The notes: generated by a model not told the origin, from the letters alone. Counted from the stretch's first letter, positions 22,416 through 30,781 are shown. The stretch: 33,073 nucleotides of DNA from Methylacidiphilales bacterium (GCA_026225555.1 JAMFSY010000004.1:1-33073), one strand, 5' to 3'. Numbers and translations: made by a program.

Positions 22416-23849
22416 ATGAAAAAGGAGCGTGCCTGGATCGAGACGAAAGTTCCGGCGCGGCTGGACCGCCTGCCTTGGAGTTCCTGGCACGTCCTGATCA
22501 TCGTGGCGCTGGGCATTACCTGGGTGCTCGACGGATTGGAAGTCACGCTGGCCGGTTCGCTCGGCGGCATCCTCAAGGACCCGGCCACGCTGGGCCTGAC
22601 CGACGCGCAGGTGGGCGCGAGCGCGACCTGGTATCTGCTTGGCGCGGTCGGCGGCGCGCTTTTCTTCGGTTACGGTACCGATCTCTGGGGTCGTAAGAAG
22701 CTTTTCTATATCACCCTGCTGGTCTACCTCGCGGGGACAGCGCTCACCGCGTTTTCATGGAACTTCACCACCTATGCCCTCTTCCGGATGATCACCGGGG
22801 CTGGAATCGGCGGCGAATACGCGGCGATCAATTCCGCGATCGACGAATTAATTCCGGCGCGGTTTCGCGGGCGCGTCGATCTGGGAATCAACTCGACTTA
22901 CTGGATCGGCGCGGCGCTCGGATCCGGCGCGGTTTACTGGCTGCTCGATCCGCGTCTCGTGCCGCTGAAATTGGGCTGGCGGCTTGCTTTCGGCATCGGC
23001 GCAACGCTGGGCCTGATCATCCTTGTCTTCCGGCATTGGGTACCGGAAAGCCCGCGCTGGCTGATGCTCCATGGTCACGATAAGGACGCCAACCGCGTCG
23101 TCGGCGAGATCGAAAAAAAAGTCGCCGCCCACGCCGGAAAATTGCCGCCCGTCGATGAACCGGCGTTGCGCCTGCGTCCCCGGACGCACACGCCCTGGCT
23201 GGAAATCTGGAACGCCATGGCCCATCAACATCGCTCGCGCTCCTTCCTCGGCTTTTCGCTGATTACGGCGCAGGCTTTTTTTTACAACGCCATCTTCTTC
23301 ACCTATGCGCTGGTGCTGACGCGCTTTTATCACGTCCCGGCGGGCTCGGTCAGCCTTTACCTTTTTCCCTTCGCCATCGGGAACGCGCTGGGCCCGCTCG
23401 TGCTGGGGCCGCTCTTCGACGTGCTGGGCCGCAAGCCGATGATCACACTCACCTATGCGCTCTCCGGCATTTTACTCGCACTGACGGCGTGGCTTTTTCG
23501 CGAGGGCTGGCTTACTGCCCAGACGCAGACCATCGCCTGGACCGGGATTTTCTTCATCGCCTCCTCGGCCGCGAGCTCGGCTTACCTGACCGTAAGCGAA
23601 ATTTTCCCTCTCGAGATCCGTGCGCTGGCCCTCGCGATTTTCTTCGCCTCCGGCACCCTGATCGGGGGAGCGGCAGCGCCTTCCTTCTTTGCCTACCTGA
23701 TTGGCACCGGCTCGCGCACAGCCCTTTTCTGGGGATATTTATTGGGCGCCGGATTGATGATCGGCGCGGCAGGTATCGAGCTTCTGTGGGGAGTCAAAGC
23801 GGAACGCCAATCGCTGGAGAACGTGGCCGCTCCCTTGAGCTTGCAATGA
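22416..23849 (+). CDS. MFS transporter, sugar-porter/metabolite-symporter type
   Basis: A 477-residue inner-membrane carrier with about 12 hydrophobic helices. Major facilitator signatures are visible: GYGTDLWGRKKLF after helix 2, RMITGAGIGGEYAAINSAI in helix 4, the PESPRWL motif before the central loop (about 215-221), and FDVLGRKPMI between helices 8 and 9. This pattern is shared by sugar porters, aromatic-acid/H+ symporters and SV2-like proteins, so the substrate is not resolved. The central loop (about 225-265) is charged and cytoplasmic. It starts 35 bp after rfbH but is not an expected O-antigen component. It may relate to the alpha-amylase gene that follows. Confidence 0.85.
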   Translation: MKKERAWIETKVPARLDRLPWSSWHVLIIVALGITWVLDGLEVTLAGSLGGILKDPATLGLTDAQVGASATWYLLGAVGGALFFGYGTDLWGRKKLFYITLLVYLAGTALTAFSWNFTTYALFRMITGAGIGGEYAAINSAIDELIPARFRGRVDLGINSTYWIGAALGSGAVYWLLDPRLVPLKLGWRLAFGIGATLGLIILVFRHWVPESPRWLMLHGHDKDANRVVGEIEKKVAAHAGKLPPVDEPALRLRPRTHTPWLEIWNAMAHQHRSRSFLGFSLITAQAFFYNAIFFTYALVLTRFYHVPAGSVSLYLFPFAIGNALGPLVLGPLFDVLGRKPMITLTYALSGILLALTAWLFREGWLTAQTQTIAWTGIFFIASSAASSAYLTVSEIFPLEIRALALAIFFASGTLIGGAAAPSFFAYLIGTGSRTALFWGYLLGAGLMIGAAGIELLWGVKAERQSLENVAAPLSLQ

Positions 23850-24003
23850 ATGCAGAACGCAGCCTCCTTTTCTCGAGAATTGCGTAATGCGTCAAAGCCC
23901 TAACCGGTCTACGTTAAATTCTCAACCGGAACCAGAGGAGCCTTCGCCTCCGCAGTTTTATGGCATCGAAGTTGCCCGAGCAATGAACTCCCCTTCTTAC
24001 CTT

Positions 24004-25824
24004 ATGAGCGAAACGATCCACAAGCCGGCCACCCATCTTCACCTTTCCGATGAGGAATTTCGCGGCGAGACCATTTACTTCGCCGTCACGGATCGATTTA
24101 AGGTCGGCAAGAAGTATCCCCATAAGGGCACGGAGCTGGATGACCCGACCCATCAGGATTGGAACAAATATTGGGGCGGTGATCTTCAGGGCGTCATCGA
24201 CAAGATCGACTACCTCGCCAACCTGGGCGTGACCGCGCTCTGGCTGACCCCGCTTTTCGAGCAGGTCGAGGGCACTTCCGGCTCGGGCACCGCGCCGATT
24301 CATGGCTACTGGACGCAGGATTTCAAACGCGTCAATTTGCGCTGGGTCAACGATCCCAAGGAAGTCCGGCTCTTCGCGGAAAATACCGTGCTCGATAAAA
24401 TGATCGAGGAATTGCACCGGCGTAAAATGAAGTTCGTCCTCGATATCGTCTGCAATCACAGCTCGCCGTTGACCACCAAAGGCAAGGGAAAGCTCTATGA
24501 CGACGGCAAGCTCATCGCCGATTTCGATAACGACAAGAACCATTGGTATCATCACTACGGCGATGTGAAGGATTGGAACGACCAGTGGCAGATCCAGAAC
24601 GGCGAACTCTGCGGACTCGCGACCTTCAACGAGAATAATCTCGAGTATCGGCGTTACATCATCGCCTCGATCAAGATGTGGCTCGACAAGGGCGTCGATG
24701 CGCTGCGGATCGATACAGTGAAGCACATGCCGAATTGGTTCTGGCAGGAATTTACCGGCGAACTGGCGTCGCACCATCCGAACATCTTCATCTTCGGAGA
24801 ATGGATCCACAATCATCCCACCAACCCCATCGCGGTCGACTTCGCCAATCACGCGGGCATGAGCGTCTTCGACTTCGGGCTGTGCCAGGCGATCCGCGAT
24901 TGCATTGGGAAGAACGCCGAGCCGGGCTTCCCGATGATCCAGGAAATCTTCGATCAGGATGGAAGCTACCGCTCTGCCTCGGAACTGGTGACGATGTACG
25001 AGAACCACGACATGCCGCGGTTCCAATCGCTCGGCGCGAGCAACGAGATGCTCGACCTCGCCACGGCGCTTATCATGACCGTGCGCGGCGTGCCCTGTCT
25101 TTACTACGGCTGCGAGCAGTATCTCCACAACGACACGGAGGGCGGAGGAGATCCCTACAATCGCCCGATGATGGAGAAGTGGGACGAAACCACCCGCGCC
25201 TATACGATGATCCGCAGGCTTTCAGACGAGCGCTCCAAGAATCCCGCGATTCAATGGGGCGGCCTGTGGCCCAAGATCGTCGAGCGCGATCTCTATGTTT
25301 TCGTGCGCAAATACCAGGACTCGCGCGTGGTCGTGATCCTGAACAAGGGCCCCGAACGCAGCATCGACAGCATCGATACGGAACTGCCCAACGGCATTCA
25401 CCAATGCATCCTCACCAACCAGAAAATCGAGGTGCGGGAGGGCCAGGCGAACCAGGTCAAGGTCGGCGCGGGGCAGGCGCTCGTCTTCAGTTTCGTCGGC
25501 ACGCGTGTGAAGGGCAAATCGGTCGTGCGGTTGCAACTGAACGGCATCGCGACTTTGCCCGGCGACAAGATTTTGGTCATCGGTGATTGCCCGGAACTCG
25601 GCCAGTGGGACCTCGGACGGGGCGTCCCGCTCGAGTATGTGAATCATAACACCTGGTTCGGCGAACTTGCCTTCAACGAGAGCGCCGGGAAGCCGATCGC
25701 CTACAAAATGGTCGTGCTGCATCCCCAGCCCGACGCCGGTCCCGGACGCGAAAACCGGGTTGTGCGGCGCCGGTCCATCGCCGAAAGCGGCGTGGCCAAA
25801 TGGCGCGACGTCTGGGAGGAATAA
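24004..25824 (+). CDS. GH13 alpha-amylase-family glycoside hydrolase with CBM20-like domain
   Basis: A 606-residue alpha-glucan-active enzyme. The GH13 catalytic barrel shows GVDALRIDTVKH with nucleophile Asp237, FIFGEWIH with acid/base Glu266, and YENHDMPRF with Asp336. The C-terminal 100 residues (KSVVRLQLNG, VIGDCPELGQWDLGR) resemble the starch-binding CBM20 module. Layout is close to cyclodextrin glucanotransferase or maltogenic amylase. I use ATG 24004; the frame opens at 23887 (an ATG 117 bp upstream), but those 39 codons have low third-position GC and look non-coding. No signal peptide follows 24004, so a cytoplasmic enzyme is likely. The next gene starts 5 bp after its stop. Confidence 0.85.
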   Translation: MSETIHKPATHLHLSDEEFRGETIYFAVTDRFKVGKKYPHKGTELDDPTHQDWNKYWGGDLQGVIDKIDYLANLGVTALWLTPLFEQVEGTSGSGTAPIHGYWTQDFKRVNLRWVNDPKEVRLFAENTVLDKMIEELHRRKMKFVLDIVCNHSSPLTTKGKGKLYDDGKLIADFDNDKNHWYHHYGDVKDWNDQWQIQNGELCGLATFNENNLEYRRYIIASIKMWLDKGVDALRIDTVKHMPNWFWQEFTGELASHHPNIFIFGEWIHNHPTNPIAVDFANHAGMSVFDFGLCQAIRDCIGKNAEPGFPMIQEIFDQDGSYRSASELVTMYENHDMPRFQSLGASNEMLDLATALIMTVRGVPCLYYGCEQYLHNDTEGGGDPYNRPMMEKWDETTRAYTMIRRLSDERSKNPAIQWGGLWPKIVERDLYVFVRKYQDSRVVVILNKGPERSIDSIDTELPNGIHQCILTNQKIEVREGQANQVKVGAGQALVFSFVGTRVKGKSVVRLQLNGIATLPGDKILVIGDCPELGQWDLGRGVPLEYVNHNTWFGELAFNESAGKPIAYKMVVLHPQPDAGPGRENRVVRRRSIAESGVAKWRDVWEE

Positions 25825-25829
25825 AAACC

Positions 25830-26120
25830 ATGAGCTACATCATTTGTGCCACCTGGCTGGCCCGGGCCGGGTCGGAAGAATCGGTTCTCGAAGCACTGAA
25901 AAAAGTGGCGCCCCTCAGTCGCCAGGAGCCGGGCGTCCTCCAATATATCGTCCACCGTTCCCAGGAGGAGCCCCGTCGTTTTTTTCTCTATGAGGAATAT
26001 CGAGACGAAGCCGCTTTCCAGTCGCACCTCGAATCGGACCATTTCAAAAAATATGTGCTGGAGGAAGCGCTTCCCCACCTGGAATCACGACGACGGGAAC
26101 ACTTTTCGATCGCGCTTTAA
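25830..26120 (+). CDS. ABM-domain protein, putative quinol monooxygenase
   Basis: A 96-residue protein of the antibiotic biosynthesis monooxygenase (dimeric alpha-beta barrel) family. Typical features are the opening strand SYIICATWLARAGSEESVLEAL, the helix and SRQEPGVLQYIVHRS strand, the FFLYEEYRDEAAFQSHLESDHF segment, and a final helix. The ATG at 25830 has a good GGAGG ten bases upstream, one of the few clear ribosome sites in the window. Members oxidise quinols or degrade haem, and the substrate here is unknown. It lies directly behind the GH13 gene, with no obvious functional link, and is convergent with the ArsR-type regulator. Confidence 0.85.
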   Translation: MSYIICATWLARAGSEESVLEALKKVAPLSRQEPGVLQYIVHRSQEEPRRFFLYEEYRDEAAFQSHLESDHFKKYVLEEALPHLESRRREHFSIAL

Positions 26121-26141
26121 CCTTCCCGCGGAAGATCGGCC

Positions 26142-26495
26142 CTAAGCCTTGCGCTTTTTCCGCGGCGCGGCCTTGTCGCTCATCAGCACCAGGTCGAGCA
26201 AGCCGGGGAAACGCGCGTTGAATTCCTTCCGGCGGACCGAAGTCATGCACTTTGTGCCGTCGATGCGGGTGAAGACCAGGCCTGCATCCCGGAGCACGGC
26301 AAAGTGATGAGACCGTGTCGCCTTCACCACCTTGAGCGGGACCTTGTTGCAGGCCATCTCGCCGTCCTTAGCCAGCAACAACGCACGCACGATGGCCACG
26401 CGGCAGGGATCGGCGAGCGCCTGCATGACGGTCGGCAAAACGACCTCGTCCAGGACGGGATGGGAATAGGACTTCACACCCTGAGAATACCGCAT
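26142..26495 (-). CDS. ArsR-like winged-helix transcriptional regulator
   Basis: A 117-residue repressor-type protein. ATG 26495 is chosen because the longer frame runs through the opposite gene's promoter and start codon. Winged-helix features: LADPCRVAIVRALLLAK (helix with the ArsR LxDPxR motif), VVKATRSHHFAVLRDAGLVF (recognition helix and wing), then a basic tail PRKKRKA. Cysteines at 31, 49 and 83 could sense electrophiles. It is divergent from an Old Yellow Enzyme gene, and two matching inverted repeats lie in the shared 76-bp region. It probably represses both genes until a reactive substrate appears (inference). Confidence 0.87.
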   Translation of the reverse strand: MRYSQGVKSYSHPVLDEVVLPTVMQALADPCRVAIVRALLLAKDGEMACNKVPLKVVKATRSHHFAVLRDAGLVFTRIDGTKCMTSVRRKEFNARFPGLLDLVLMSDKAAPRKKRKA

Positions 26496-26504
26496 CTCAA
26501 CTAG

Positions 26505-26520
26505 TTCGACAACGGTCGAA
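26505..26520. promoter_or_regulatory. Operator candidate 1 (TTCGAC-AACG-GTCGAA)
   Basis: A perfect inverted repeat with 6-bp arms and a 4-bp spacer, ten bases upstream of the ArsR-type start codon. It shares the arm sequence TTCGAY and the 4-bp spacer with operator 2, which lies 48 bp away. Confidence 0.65.
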
Positions 26521-26526
26521 TGAGGG

Positions 26527-26554
26527 TTGACGGATGGACCCTTCGGGTTAAGTT
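26527..26554 (+). promoter_or_regulatory. Candidate promoter of the Old Yellow Enzyme gene (TTGACG-N16-TAAGTT)
   Basis: TTGACG at 26527-26532, a 16-bp spacer and TAAGTT at 26549-26554. Transcription would begin near 26561, about 11 bases before the ATG. The -10 box is the left end of operator 2. Confidence 0.45.
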
Positions 26555-26572
26555 CGATTTTAATCGAACTTA
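26549..26572. promoter_or_regulatory. Operator candidate 2, covering -10 box to start codon
   Basis: A perfect inverted repeat with 10-bp arms, TAAGTTCGAT and ATCGAACTTA, and a TTTA spacer. The inner 16 bp (26553-26568) fit the same TTCGAY-N4-RTCGAA pattern as operator 1. The last base of the right arm is the A of the ATG start codon at 26572, so a bound repressor would block transcription start. Confidence 0.7.
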
Positions 26573-27636
26573 TGATCACTCTCCAAGATCCCCTTTCCGT
26601 CGGCGCCTGGCAGTTGCCCAATCGCGTCATCCAGGCTCCCCTCACCCGCTGCCGGGCCAGCGCCGGAAGGGTGCCCAACGCGCTCATGGCCGAGTATTAC
26701 GCCCAGCGCGCCAGCGCGGGTCTCATTATCTCGGAGGCGACCTCGATTTCGCCCATGGGCGTCGGCTATCCCGATACGCCGGGCATCTGGTCGGAGGAGC
26801 AGGTGACCGGATGGAAGCTCATCACGCAGGCCGTGCATGACGCGGGCGGTCGGATCGTCCTGCAGCTATGGCACGTGGGCCGCATTTCCGATCCCCTTTA
26901 TCTCAACGGAGCGCTGCCCGTCGCCCCGAGCGCCATCGCACCCGAGGGCCACGTCAGCCTGGTCCGCCCCCAAAAGCCTTTCGTCATTCCGCGCGCGCTG
27001 GAGCTTGAGGAAATTTTCGACATCGTGGACCAATATAAAAAGGGCGCCGAGAACGCGCAGCGCGCCGGCTTCGACGGGGTCGAGCTCCACGGGGCCAATG
27101 GTTACCTGCTCGATCAATTTCTCCAGGATGGCAGCAATCAGCGGACCGACATGTACGGCGGCCCGATCGAGAATCGCGCGCGGCTCATGCTCGAGGCGGT
27201 CGATGCGGCGGTTGATGTCTGGGGCAGCGACCGCGTGGGCCTGCACCTCGCCCCCCGGCGCGATTCCCATTCGATGGGCGACTCCAATCCTCTCGCGACT
27301 TTCGGCTATGTGGCCGCCGAGGTGGCCAAGCGCAAGATCGCCTTCATCTGCGCGCGGGAATCGCTGAAGGAACCGCGCCTGGGTCCGGAGCTCAAGAAAA
27401 TCTTTGGCGGCGTTTATATCGCCAACGAGGGATTTACCAGGGAGACGGCGGAACAAACTCTGCAGCGCGGAGAAGCGGATGCCGTCGCCTGGGGCAAACT
27501 TTTCATCGCAAATCCGGACCTGCCCGTGCGGTTCGCGAAGAACGCCCCCCTCAACGAACCGGTCTCGGACACCTTCTATGCCCCCGGCGCGAAGGGTTAC
27601 ATCGATTATCCCAGCCTGGACACGAGCCAGTCCTGA
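26572..27636 (+). CDS. Old Yellow Enzyme family alkene (N-ethylmaleimide-type) reductase
   Basis: A 354-residue FMN-dependent ene-reductase that uses NAD(P)H to reduce electron-poor alkenes, maleimides or nitro compounds. The ATG at 26572 is supported by homology of the start (MITLQDPLSVGAWQLPNRVI). Conserved OYE landmarks: APLTRCRASAGRVPNALMAEYY, LQLWHVGRIS, the substrate-binding pair in VELHGANGYLLDQFL (His and Asn), RTDMYGGPIENR, and AWGKLFIANPDLPVRF for FMN binding. It is likely NemA-like in function: electrophile detoxification in the cytoplasm. Expression is probably controlled by the divergent ArsR-type protein through the two inverted repeats. Confidence 0.93.
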   Translation: MITLQDPLSVGAWQLPNRVIQAPLTRCRASAGRVPNALMAEYYAQRASAGLIISEATSISPMGVGYPDTPGIWSEEQVTGWKLITQAVHDAGGRIVLQLWHVGRISDPLYLNGALPVAPSAIAPEGHVSLVRPQKPFVIPRALELEEIFDIVDQYKKGAENAQRAGFDGVELHGANGYLLDQFLQDGSNQRTDMYGGPIENRARLMLEAVDAAVDVWGSDRVGLHLAPRRDSHSMGDSNPLATFGYVAAEVAKRKIAFICARESLKEPRLGPELKKIFGGVYIANEGFTRETAEQTLQRGEADAVAWGKLFIANPDLPVRFAKNAPLNEPVSDTFYAPGAKGYIDYPSLDTSQS

Positions 27637-27654
27637 CCAGGCGGCAGATCGGAA

Positions 27655-27684
27655 TTGTGTAAAGCCGGCGAAAATCCCTAGCCT
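27655..27684 (+). promoter_or_regulatory. Candidate promoter of the thuA-like gene (TTGTGT-N18-TAGCCT)
   Basis: TTGTGT at 27655-27660, an 18-bp spacer and TAGCCT at 27679-27684, 6 bp before the ATG at 27691. The transcript would be leaderless. Confidence 0.35.
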
Positions 27685-27690
27685 AAACCC

Positions 27691-28344
27691 ATGCCTAAAA
27701 AAGCTCTGATCGTCTACGGCGGCTGGCCCGGACATGAACCGCAGGCCACCTCGGAATTATGGGCGGCGGAATTAAAGAGCGCGGGCTTTGAAGTCCAGTT
27801 CTCGGATTCTCTTGCCAGTTTCGATCACGAATCTTTCCTCCGCGATTTCAATCTGATCCTGCCCAACTGGACGATGGGTGAATTGACCGCGGAGCAGGAA
27901 AAGAACCTGGTCGCCGCCGTCGCGGGCGGAGTCGGCCTCGGCGGTTTTCACGGCGGCATGGGCGACGCCTTCCGCAACGCCACAAACTACCAGTTCGTCG
28001 TGGGCGGTCAGTTCGTGGCCCATCCCGACAATGAAAAAGAGTACGCCATCCATCTCACGAAAACGGATGATCCCATTACGCAGGGCCTGAAGGATTTTAC
28101 GCTTCTTTCCGAGCAGTACTATATGCACACCGATCCGTCGAACGAGGTGCTCGCCGCCACGGTTTTCCAGACGAAGAGCGCACCGTGGATCAACGGCTGC
28201 GCGATGCCGGCGGTTTGGAAGCGGACATATGGCAACGGCCGCGTTTTCTACGCTTCGTGGGGCCATAACACAAAAGTTTTCGACGTACCTGAGGCACGCG
28301 AGATCGTCCGGCGCGGTTTGCTCTGGGCGGCGGGAAATCTTTAA
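27691..28344 (+). CDS. ThuA-domain protein
   Basis: A 217-residue protein of the ThuA (trehalose utilisation) family, a class I glutamine-amidotransferase-like fold. Visible: ALIVYGGWPGHEPQATSELW at the start, LILPNWTMGELTAEQEKNL, GVGLGGFHGGMGDAFRN, YYMHTDPSNEVL, and a C-terminal PAVWKRTYGNGRVFYASWGH typical of ThuA. The catalytic cysteine of true amidotransferases is absent in this family, and its biochemical role is unsettled; it is genetically linked to disaccharide (trehalose, sucrose) catabolism in Sinorhizobium. It is followed 16 bp later by a Gfo/Idh/MocA oxidoreductase, a frequent partner in the same operons. Confidence 0.87.
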   Translation: MPKKALIVYGGWPGHEPQATSELWAAELKSAGFEVQFSDSLASFDHESFLRDFNLILPNWTMGELTAEQEKNLVAAVAGGVGLGGFHGGMGDAFRNATNYQFVVGGQFVAHPDNEKEYAIHLTKTDDPITQGLKDFTLLSEQYYMHTDPSNEVLAATVFQTKSAPWINGCAMPAVWKRTYGNGRVFYASWGHNTKVFDVPEAREIVRRGLLWAAGNL

Positions 28345-28359
28345 TTCATTCTCCCGCGC

Positions 28360-29403
28360 ATGGCTGAGGAATATCCGCGTCTGCGCTGGGGCATTTTGGG
28401 CACCGGCGCGATCGCGCAGACCTTTGCCCGGGAACTTCCCCAATCCCGCACGGGCCAACTTGCGGCCGTGGGAAGTCGCTCGCAAGACTCGGCCGATGCG
28501 TTCGCAGGAAAGTTCGGCTCCCTGCGCGCGCATGGTTCCTACGAGGCCTTGCTGGAAGATCCGGAAGTCGATGCGGTCTATATCACCACGCCTCATCCAC
28601 TGCACGCGGAATGGGCCATCCACGCCGCCTCGTGTGGCAAACATCTCCTTTGCGAAAAGCCGCTGACCGTCTCGCTGCACGAAGCCGAGGTCATCGCCAA
28701 GGCGGCGCGAGATCACGATGTCTTCCTGATGGAAGCCTTCATGTACCGCTGCCATCCGCAAACGGCGAAGCTCGTCGAACTGATCCGCGCCGGGACGATC
28801 GGCAAGATCGGCCTGATCCAGGCCACGTTCAGTTTTCAAGCGTCCTTCAATCCCCAAAGCCGGATCTTCGACAAGAAGCTCGGCGGTGGGGGAATTCTTG
28901 ATGTTGGCTGCTACACCGTCTCGATGGCGCGCCTCGTTGCGGGCGCGGCGACGGCCAGGCCCTTCTCCAATCCCAACCAGATTCAGGGGCACGCCGTGCT
29001 CCATCCCGAAACGGGAGCCGATCTCTACGCCATCGCCAATGCGGAGTTTCCCGAGGGCGTGCTGGCCCTGCTGTCGACCGGCGTCGGCCTCAATCAAAAG
29101 AACGGCCTGCGCGTCTACGGATCGGACGGCTCGATTCACGTTCCTGATCCTTTCCTGATCAAACCCGAAGGCGGGATGATCCACATCTCGCGGCCAGGTC
29201 AGGCGGAAACGGAACGGATCAGCGTGCCCGCCGACCGTCCCCTTTATGCTCTCGAAGCCGATGCGGTGGGCGAGGCCATCCGCGCGGGCCGGCGGGAATC
29301 AGCCGCCATGCCGGTGGATGATTCGCTGGGGAATATGGCGGCGCTGGATGAGTGGCGTTCCTCCGTCCATTTGATTTACGAGAGCGACTTGCCGATTCCG
29401 TAG
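28360..29403 (+). CDS. Gfo/Idh/MocA family oxidoreductase
   Basis: A 347-residue NAD(P)-dependent sugar or polyol dehydrogenase. The N-terminal Rossmann fold has WGILGTGAIAQTFARELP (residues 10-27), followed by VGSRSQDSADAFA. The catalytic lysine lies in CEKPLTVSLHEAEV (EKP motif at about 101-103), with MEAFMYRCHPQ and GGGGILDVGCYTVSMARL in the substrate domain. The pattern resembles glucose-fructose or D-xylose dehydrogenases and dihydrodiol dehydrogenases; the substrate is not predictable. It lies 16 bp after the ThuA gene, probably in the same transcript, and ends at a strong terminator. Confidence 0.88.
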   Translation: MAEEYPRLRWGILGTGAIAQTFARELPQSRTGQLAAVGSRSQDSADAFAGKFGSLRAHGSYEALLEDPEVDAVYITTPHPLHAEWAIHAASCGKHLLCEKPLTVSLHEAEVIAKAARDHDVFLMEAFMYRCHPQTAKLVELIRAGTIGKIGLIQATFSFQASFNPQSRIFDKKLGGGGILDVGCYTVSMARLVAGAATARPFSNPNQIQGHAVLHPETGADLYAIANAEFPEGVLALLSTGVGLNQKNGLRVYGSDGSIHVPDPFLIKPEGGMIHISRPGQAETERISVPADRPLYALEADAVGEAIRAGRRESAAMPVDDSLGNMAALDEWRSSVHLIYESDLPIP

Positions 29404-29424
29404 AATCGCCAAGATCGGCACGAA

Positions 29425-29456
29425 AAAGCCCCGGAAGCTTTCGCCTCCGGGGCTTT
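29425..29456. terminator. Bidirectional intrinsic terminator
   Basis: An 11-base-pair stem (AAAGCCCCGGA / TCCGGGGCTTT) with a 10-nt loop lies between the convergent Gfo/Idh and ahcY genes. A-rich sequence on the left (GAAAAA) and T-rich on the right allow it to end transcription in both directions. Confidence 0.85.
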
Positions 29457-29476
29457 CTCTCAACCGGCGCTACTAA

Positions 29477-30781
29477 TTAATAGCGATAGTGGTTCGGCTT
29501 GAACGGCCCTTCGACCGGCACGCCGAGATATTCGGCCTGCTGGGCGGTGAGCTTGGTCAACTTCACGCCGAGTTTGTCGAGATGCAGGCGCGCGACTTTT
29601 TCGTCGAGCTGCTTGGGCAGGATATAGACCTCGTTCTTGTAAACGCCCTTCTCGCGCGATTCCCAGAGCTCGATCTGCGCGATCGTCTGGTTCGTGAATG
29701 AGGCGGACATGACGAAGCTGGGATGACCCGTGGCGCAACCGAGATTCACGAGACGGCCTTCGGCCAGCACGGTGATGACCTTGCCGTTCGGCCAGGTGAA
29801 CTGGTCGACCTGCGGCTTGATCTCGATTTTCTTCAGCGCCTTGTCGTTGTAGAGCGAGCCGACCTGCACTTCGGAATCGAAGTGGCCGATGTTGCAAACG
29901 ATGGCCTGGTTCTTCATCGCATCCATGTGGGTGCGGGTGATGACGTCGATGTTGCCGGTGGTGGTGACGAAGATGTCACCGATCTGCGCGGCCTCGTCCA
30001 TGGTGATGACCTGGTAACCTTCCATCGCGGCCTGGAGGGCGTTGATCGGATCGATCTCGGTGACGATGATGCGCGCGCCGAGACCCTTGGCGGCCTGTAC
30101 GCAACCCTTGCCGACATCGCCGTAACCGGCGACGACGACGACCTTGCCGGCGATCATCACATCGGTCGCGCGCTTGACCGCGTCGATGAACGATTCGCGA
30201 CAGCCGTAGAGATTGTCGAACTTGCTCTTCGTGCACGAGTCATTGACGTTGATCGCGGGCATCTTGAGCGTGCCCTTCTTGAGGCGCTCGTAGAGGCGGT
30301 GCACGCCGGTCGTCGTTTCCTCGGAGAGGCCGTGGATGCCGGGCAGCAGCTCGGGATATTTATCGTGGACCATGTTGGTCAGGTCACCGCCGTCATCGAG
30401 GATCATGTTAAGCTGCGAGCCGTCGGGCCACTTCAGCGTCTGCTCGATGCACCAGTCGAACTCTTCCGCGTTCATGCCCTTCCAGGCGAAGACGGCCACA
30501 CCGGCCGCCGCGATGGCCGCCGCCGCGTGGTCCTGGGTGGAGAAAATGTTGCAGGAGCTCCAGCGCACTTCCGCTCCGAGCTCGACCAGCGTCTCGATGA
30601 GCACCGCAGTCTGGATGGTCATGTGAAGACAGCCGGCGATCTTCGCGCCCTTGAGGGGGAACTTGCCTTTGTACTCTTCGCGAAGCGCCATAAGGCCGGG
30701 CATTTCGGTTTCGGCGATGGTGATTTCCTTACGGCCGAAATCGGCTTGGGACAGGTCTTTTACTTTATAATCGGTGCTCAT
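29477..30781 (-). CDS. ahcY: Adenosylhomocysteinase (S-adenosylhomocysteine hydrolase)
   Basis: A 434-residue NAD-dependent cytoplasmic enzyme that splits S-adenosylhomocysteine into adenosine and homocysteine, removing the product inhibitor of methyltransferases. Visible: [54 protein letters not shown] (usually NDSVTKSKFDN), the NAD-binding [26 protein letters not shown], and the typical C-terminal HYRY. It shares strand and closely spaced genes with metK upstream, forming a SAM-cycle unit with the GT8 and SHOCT genes between. No SAH riboswitch fits in the 50 bp before it. Confidence 0.97.
   Translation of the reverse strand: MSTDYKVKDLSQADFGRKEITIAETEMPGLMALREEYKGKFPLKGAKIAGCLHMTIQTAVLIETLVELGAEVRWSSCNIFSTQDHAAAAIAAAGVAVFAWKGMNAEEFDWCIEQTLKWPDGSQLNMILDDGGDLTNMVHDKYPELLPGIHGLSEETTTGVHRLYERLKKGTLKMPAINVNDSCTKSKFDNLYGCRESFIDAVKRATDVMIAGKVVVVAGYGDVGKGCVQAAKGLGARIIVTEIDPINALQAAMEGYQVITMDEAAQIGDIFVTTTGNIDVITRTHMDAMKNQAIVCNIGHFDSEVQVGSLYNDKALKKIEIKPQVDQFTWPNGKVITVLAEGRLVNLGCATGHPSFVMSASFTNQTIAQIELWESREKGVYKNEVYILPKQLDEKVARLHLDKLGVKLTKLTAQQAEYLGVPVEGPFKPNHYRY

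Noticed and set aside
23887..24003. 39-codon N-terminal extension of the GH13 protein from ATG 23887
   Set aside because: Low third-position GC, no conserved features and no ribosome-binding site; ATG 24004 begins normal codon usage.
23914..25128. 404-codon minus-strand frame opposite the GH13 gene
   Set aside because: Antisense shadow of a gene with intact catalytic residues.
26496..26687. 64-residue N-terminal extension of the ArsR-like protein
   Set aside because: It would overlap the Old Yellow Enzyme start and the shared promoter region; the winged-helix domain begins after ATG 26495.
27772..29184. 470-codon minus-strand frame across the ThuA and Gfo/Idh genes
   Set aside because: It spans two well-supported genes and their junction in antisense; no domain seen.
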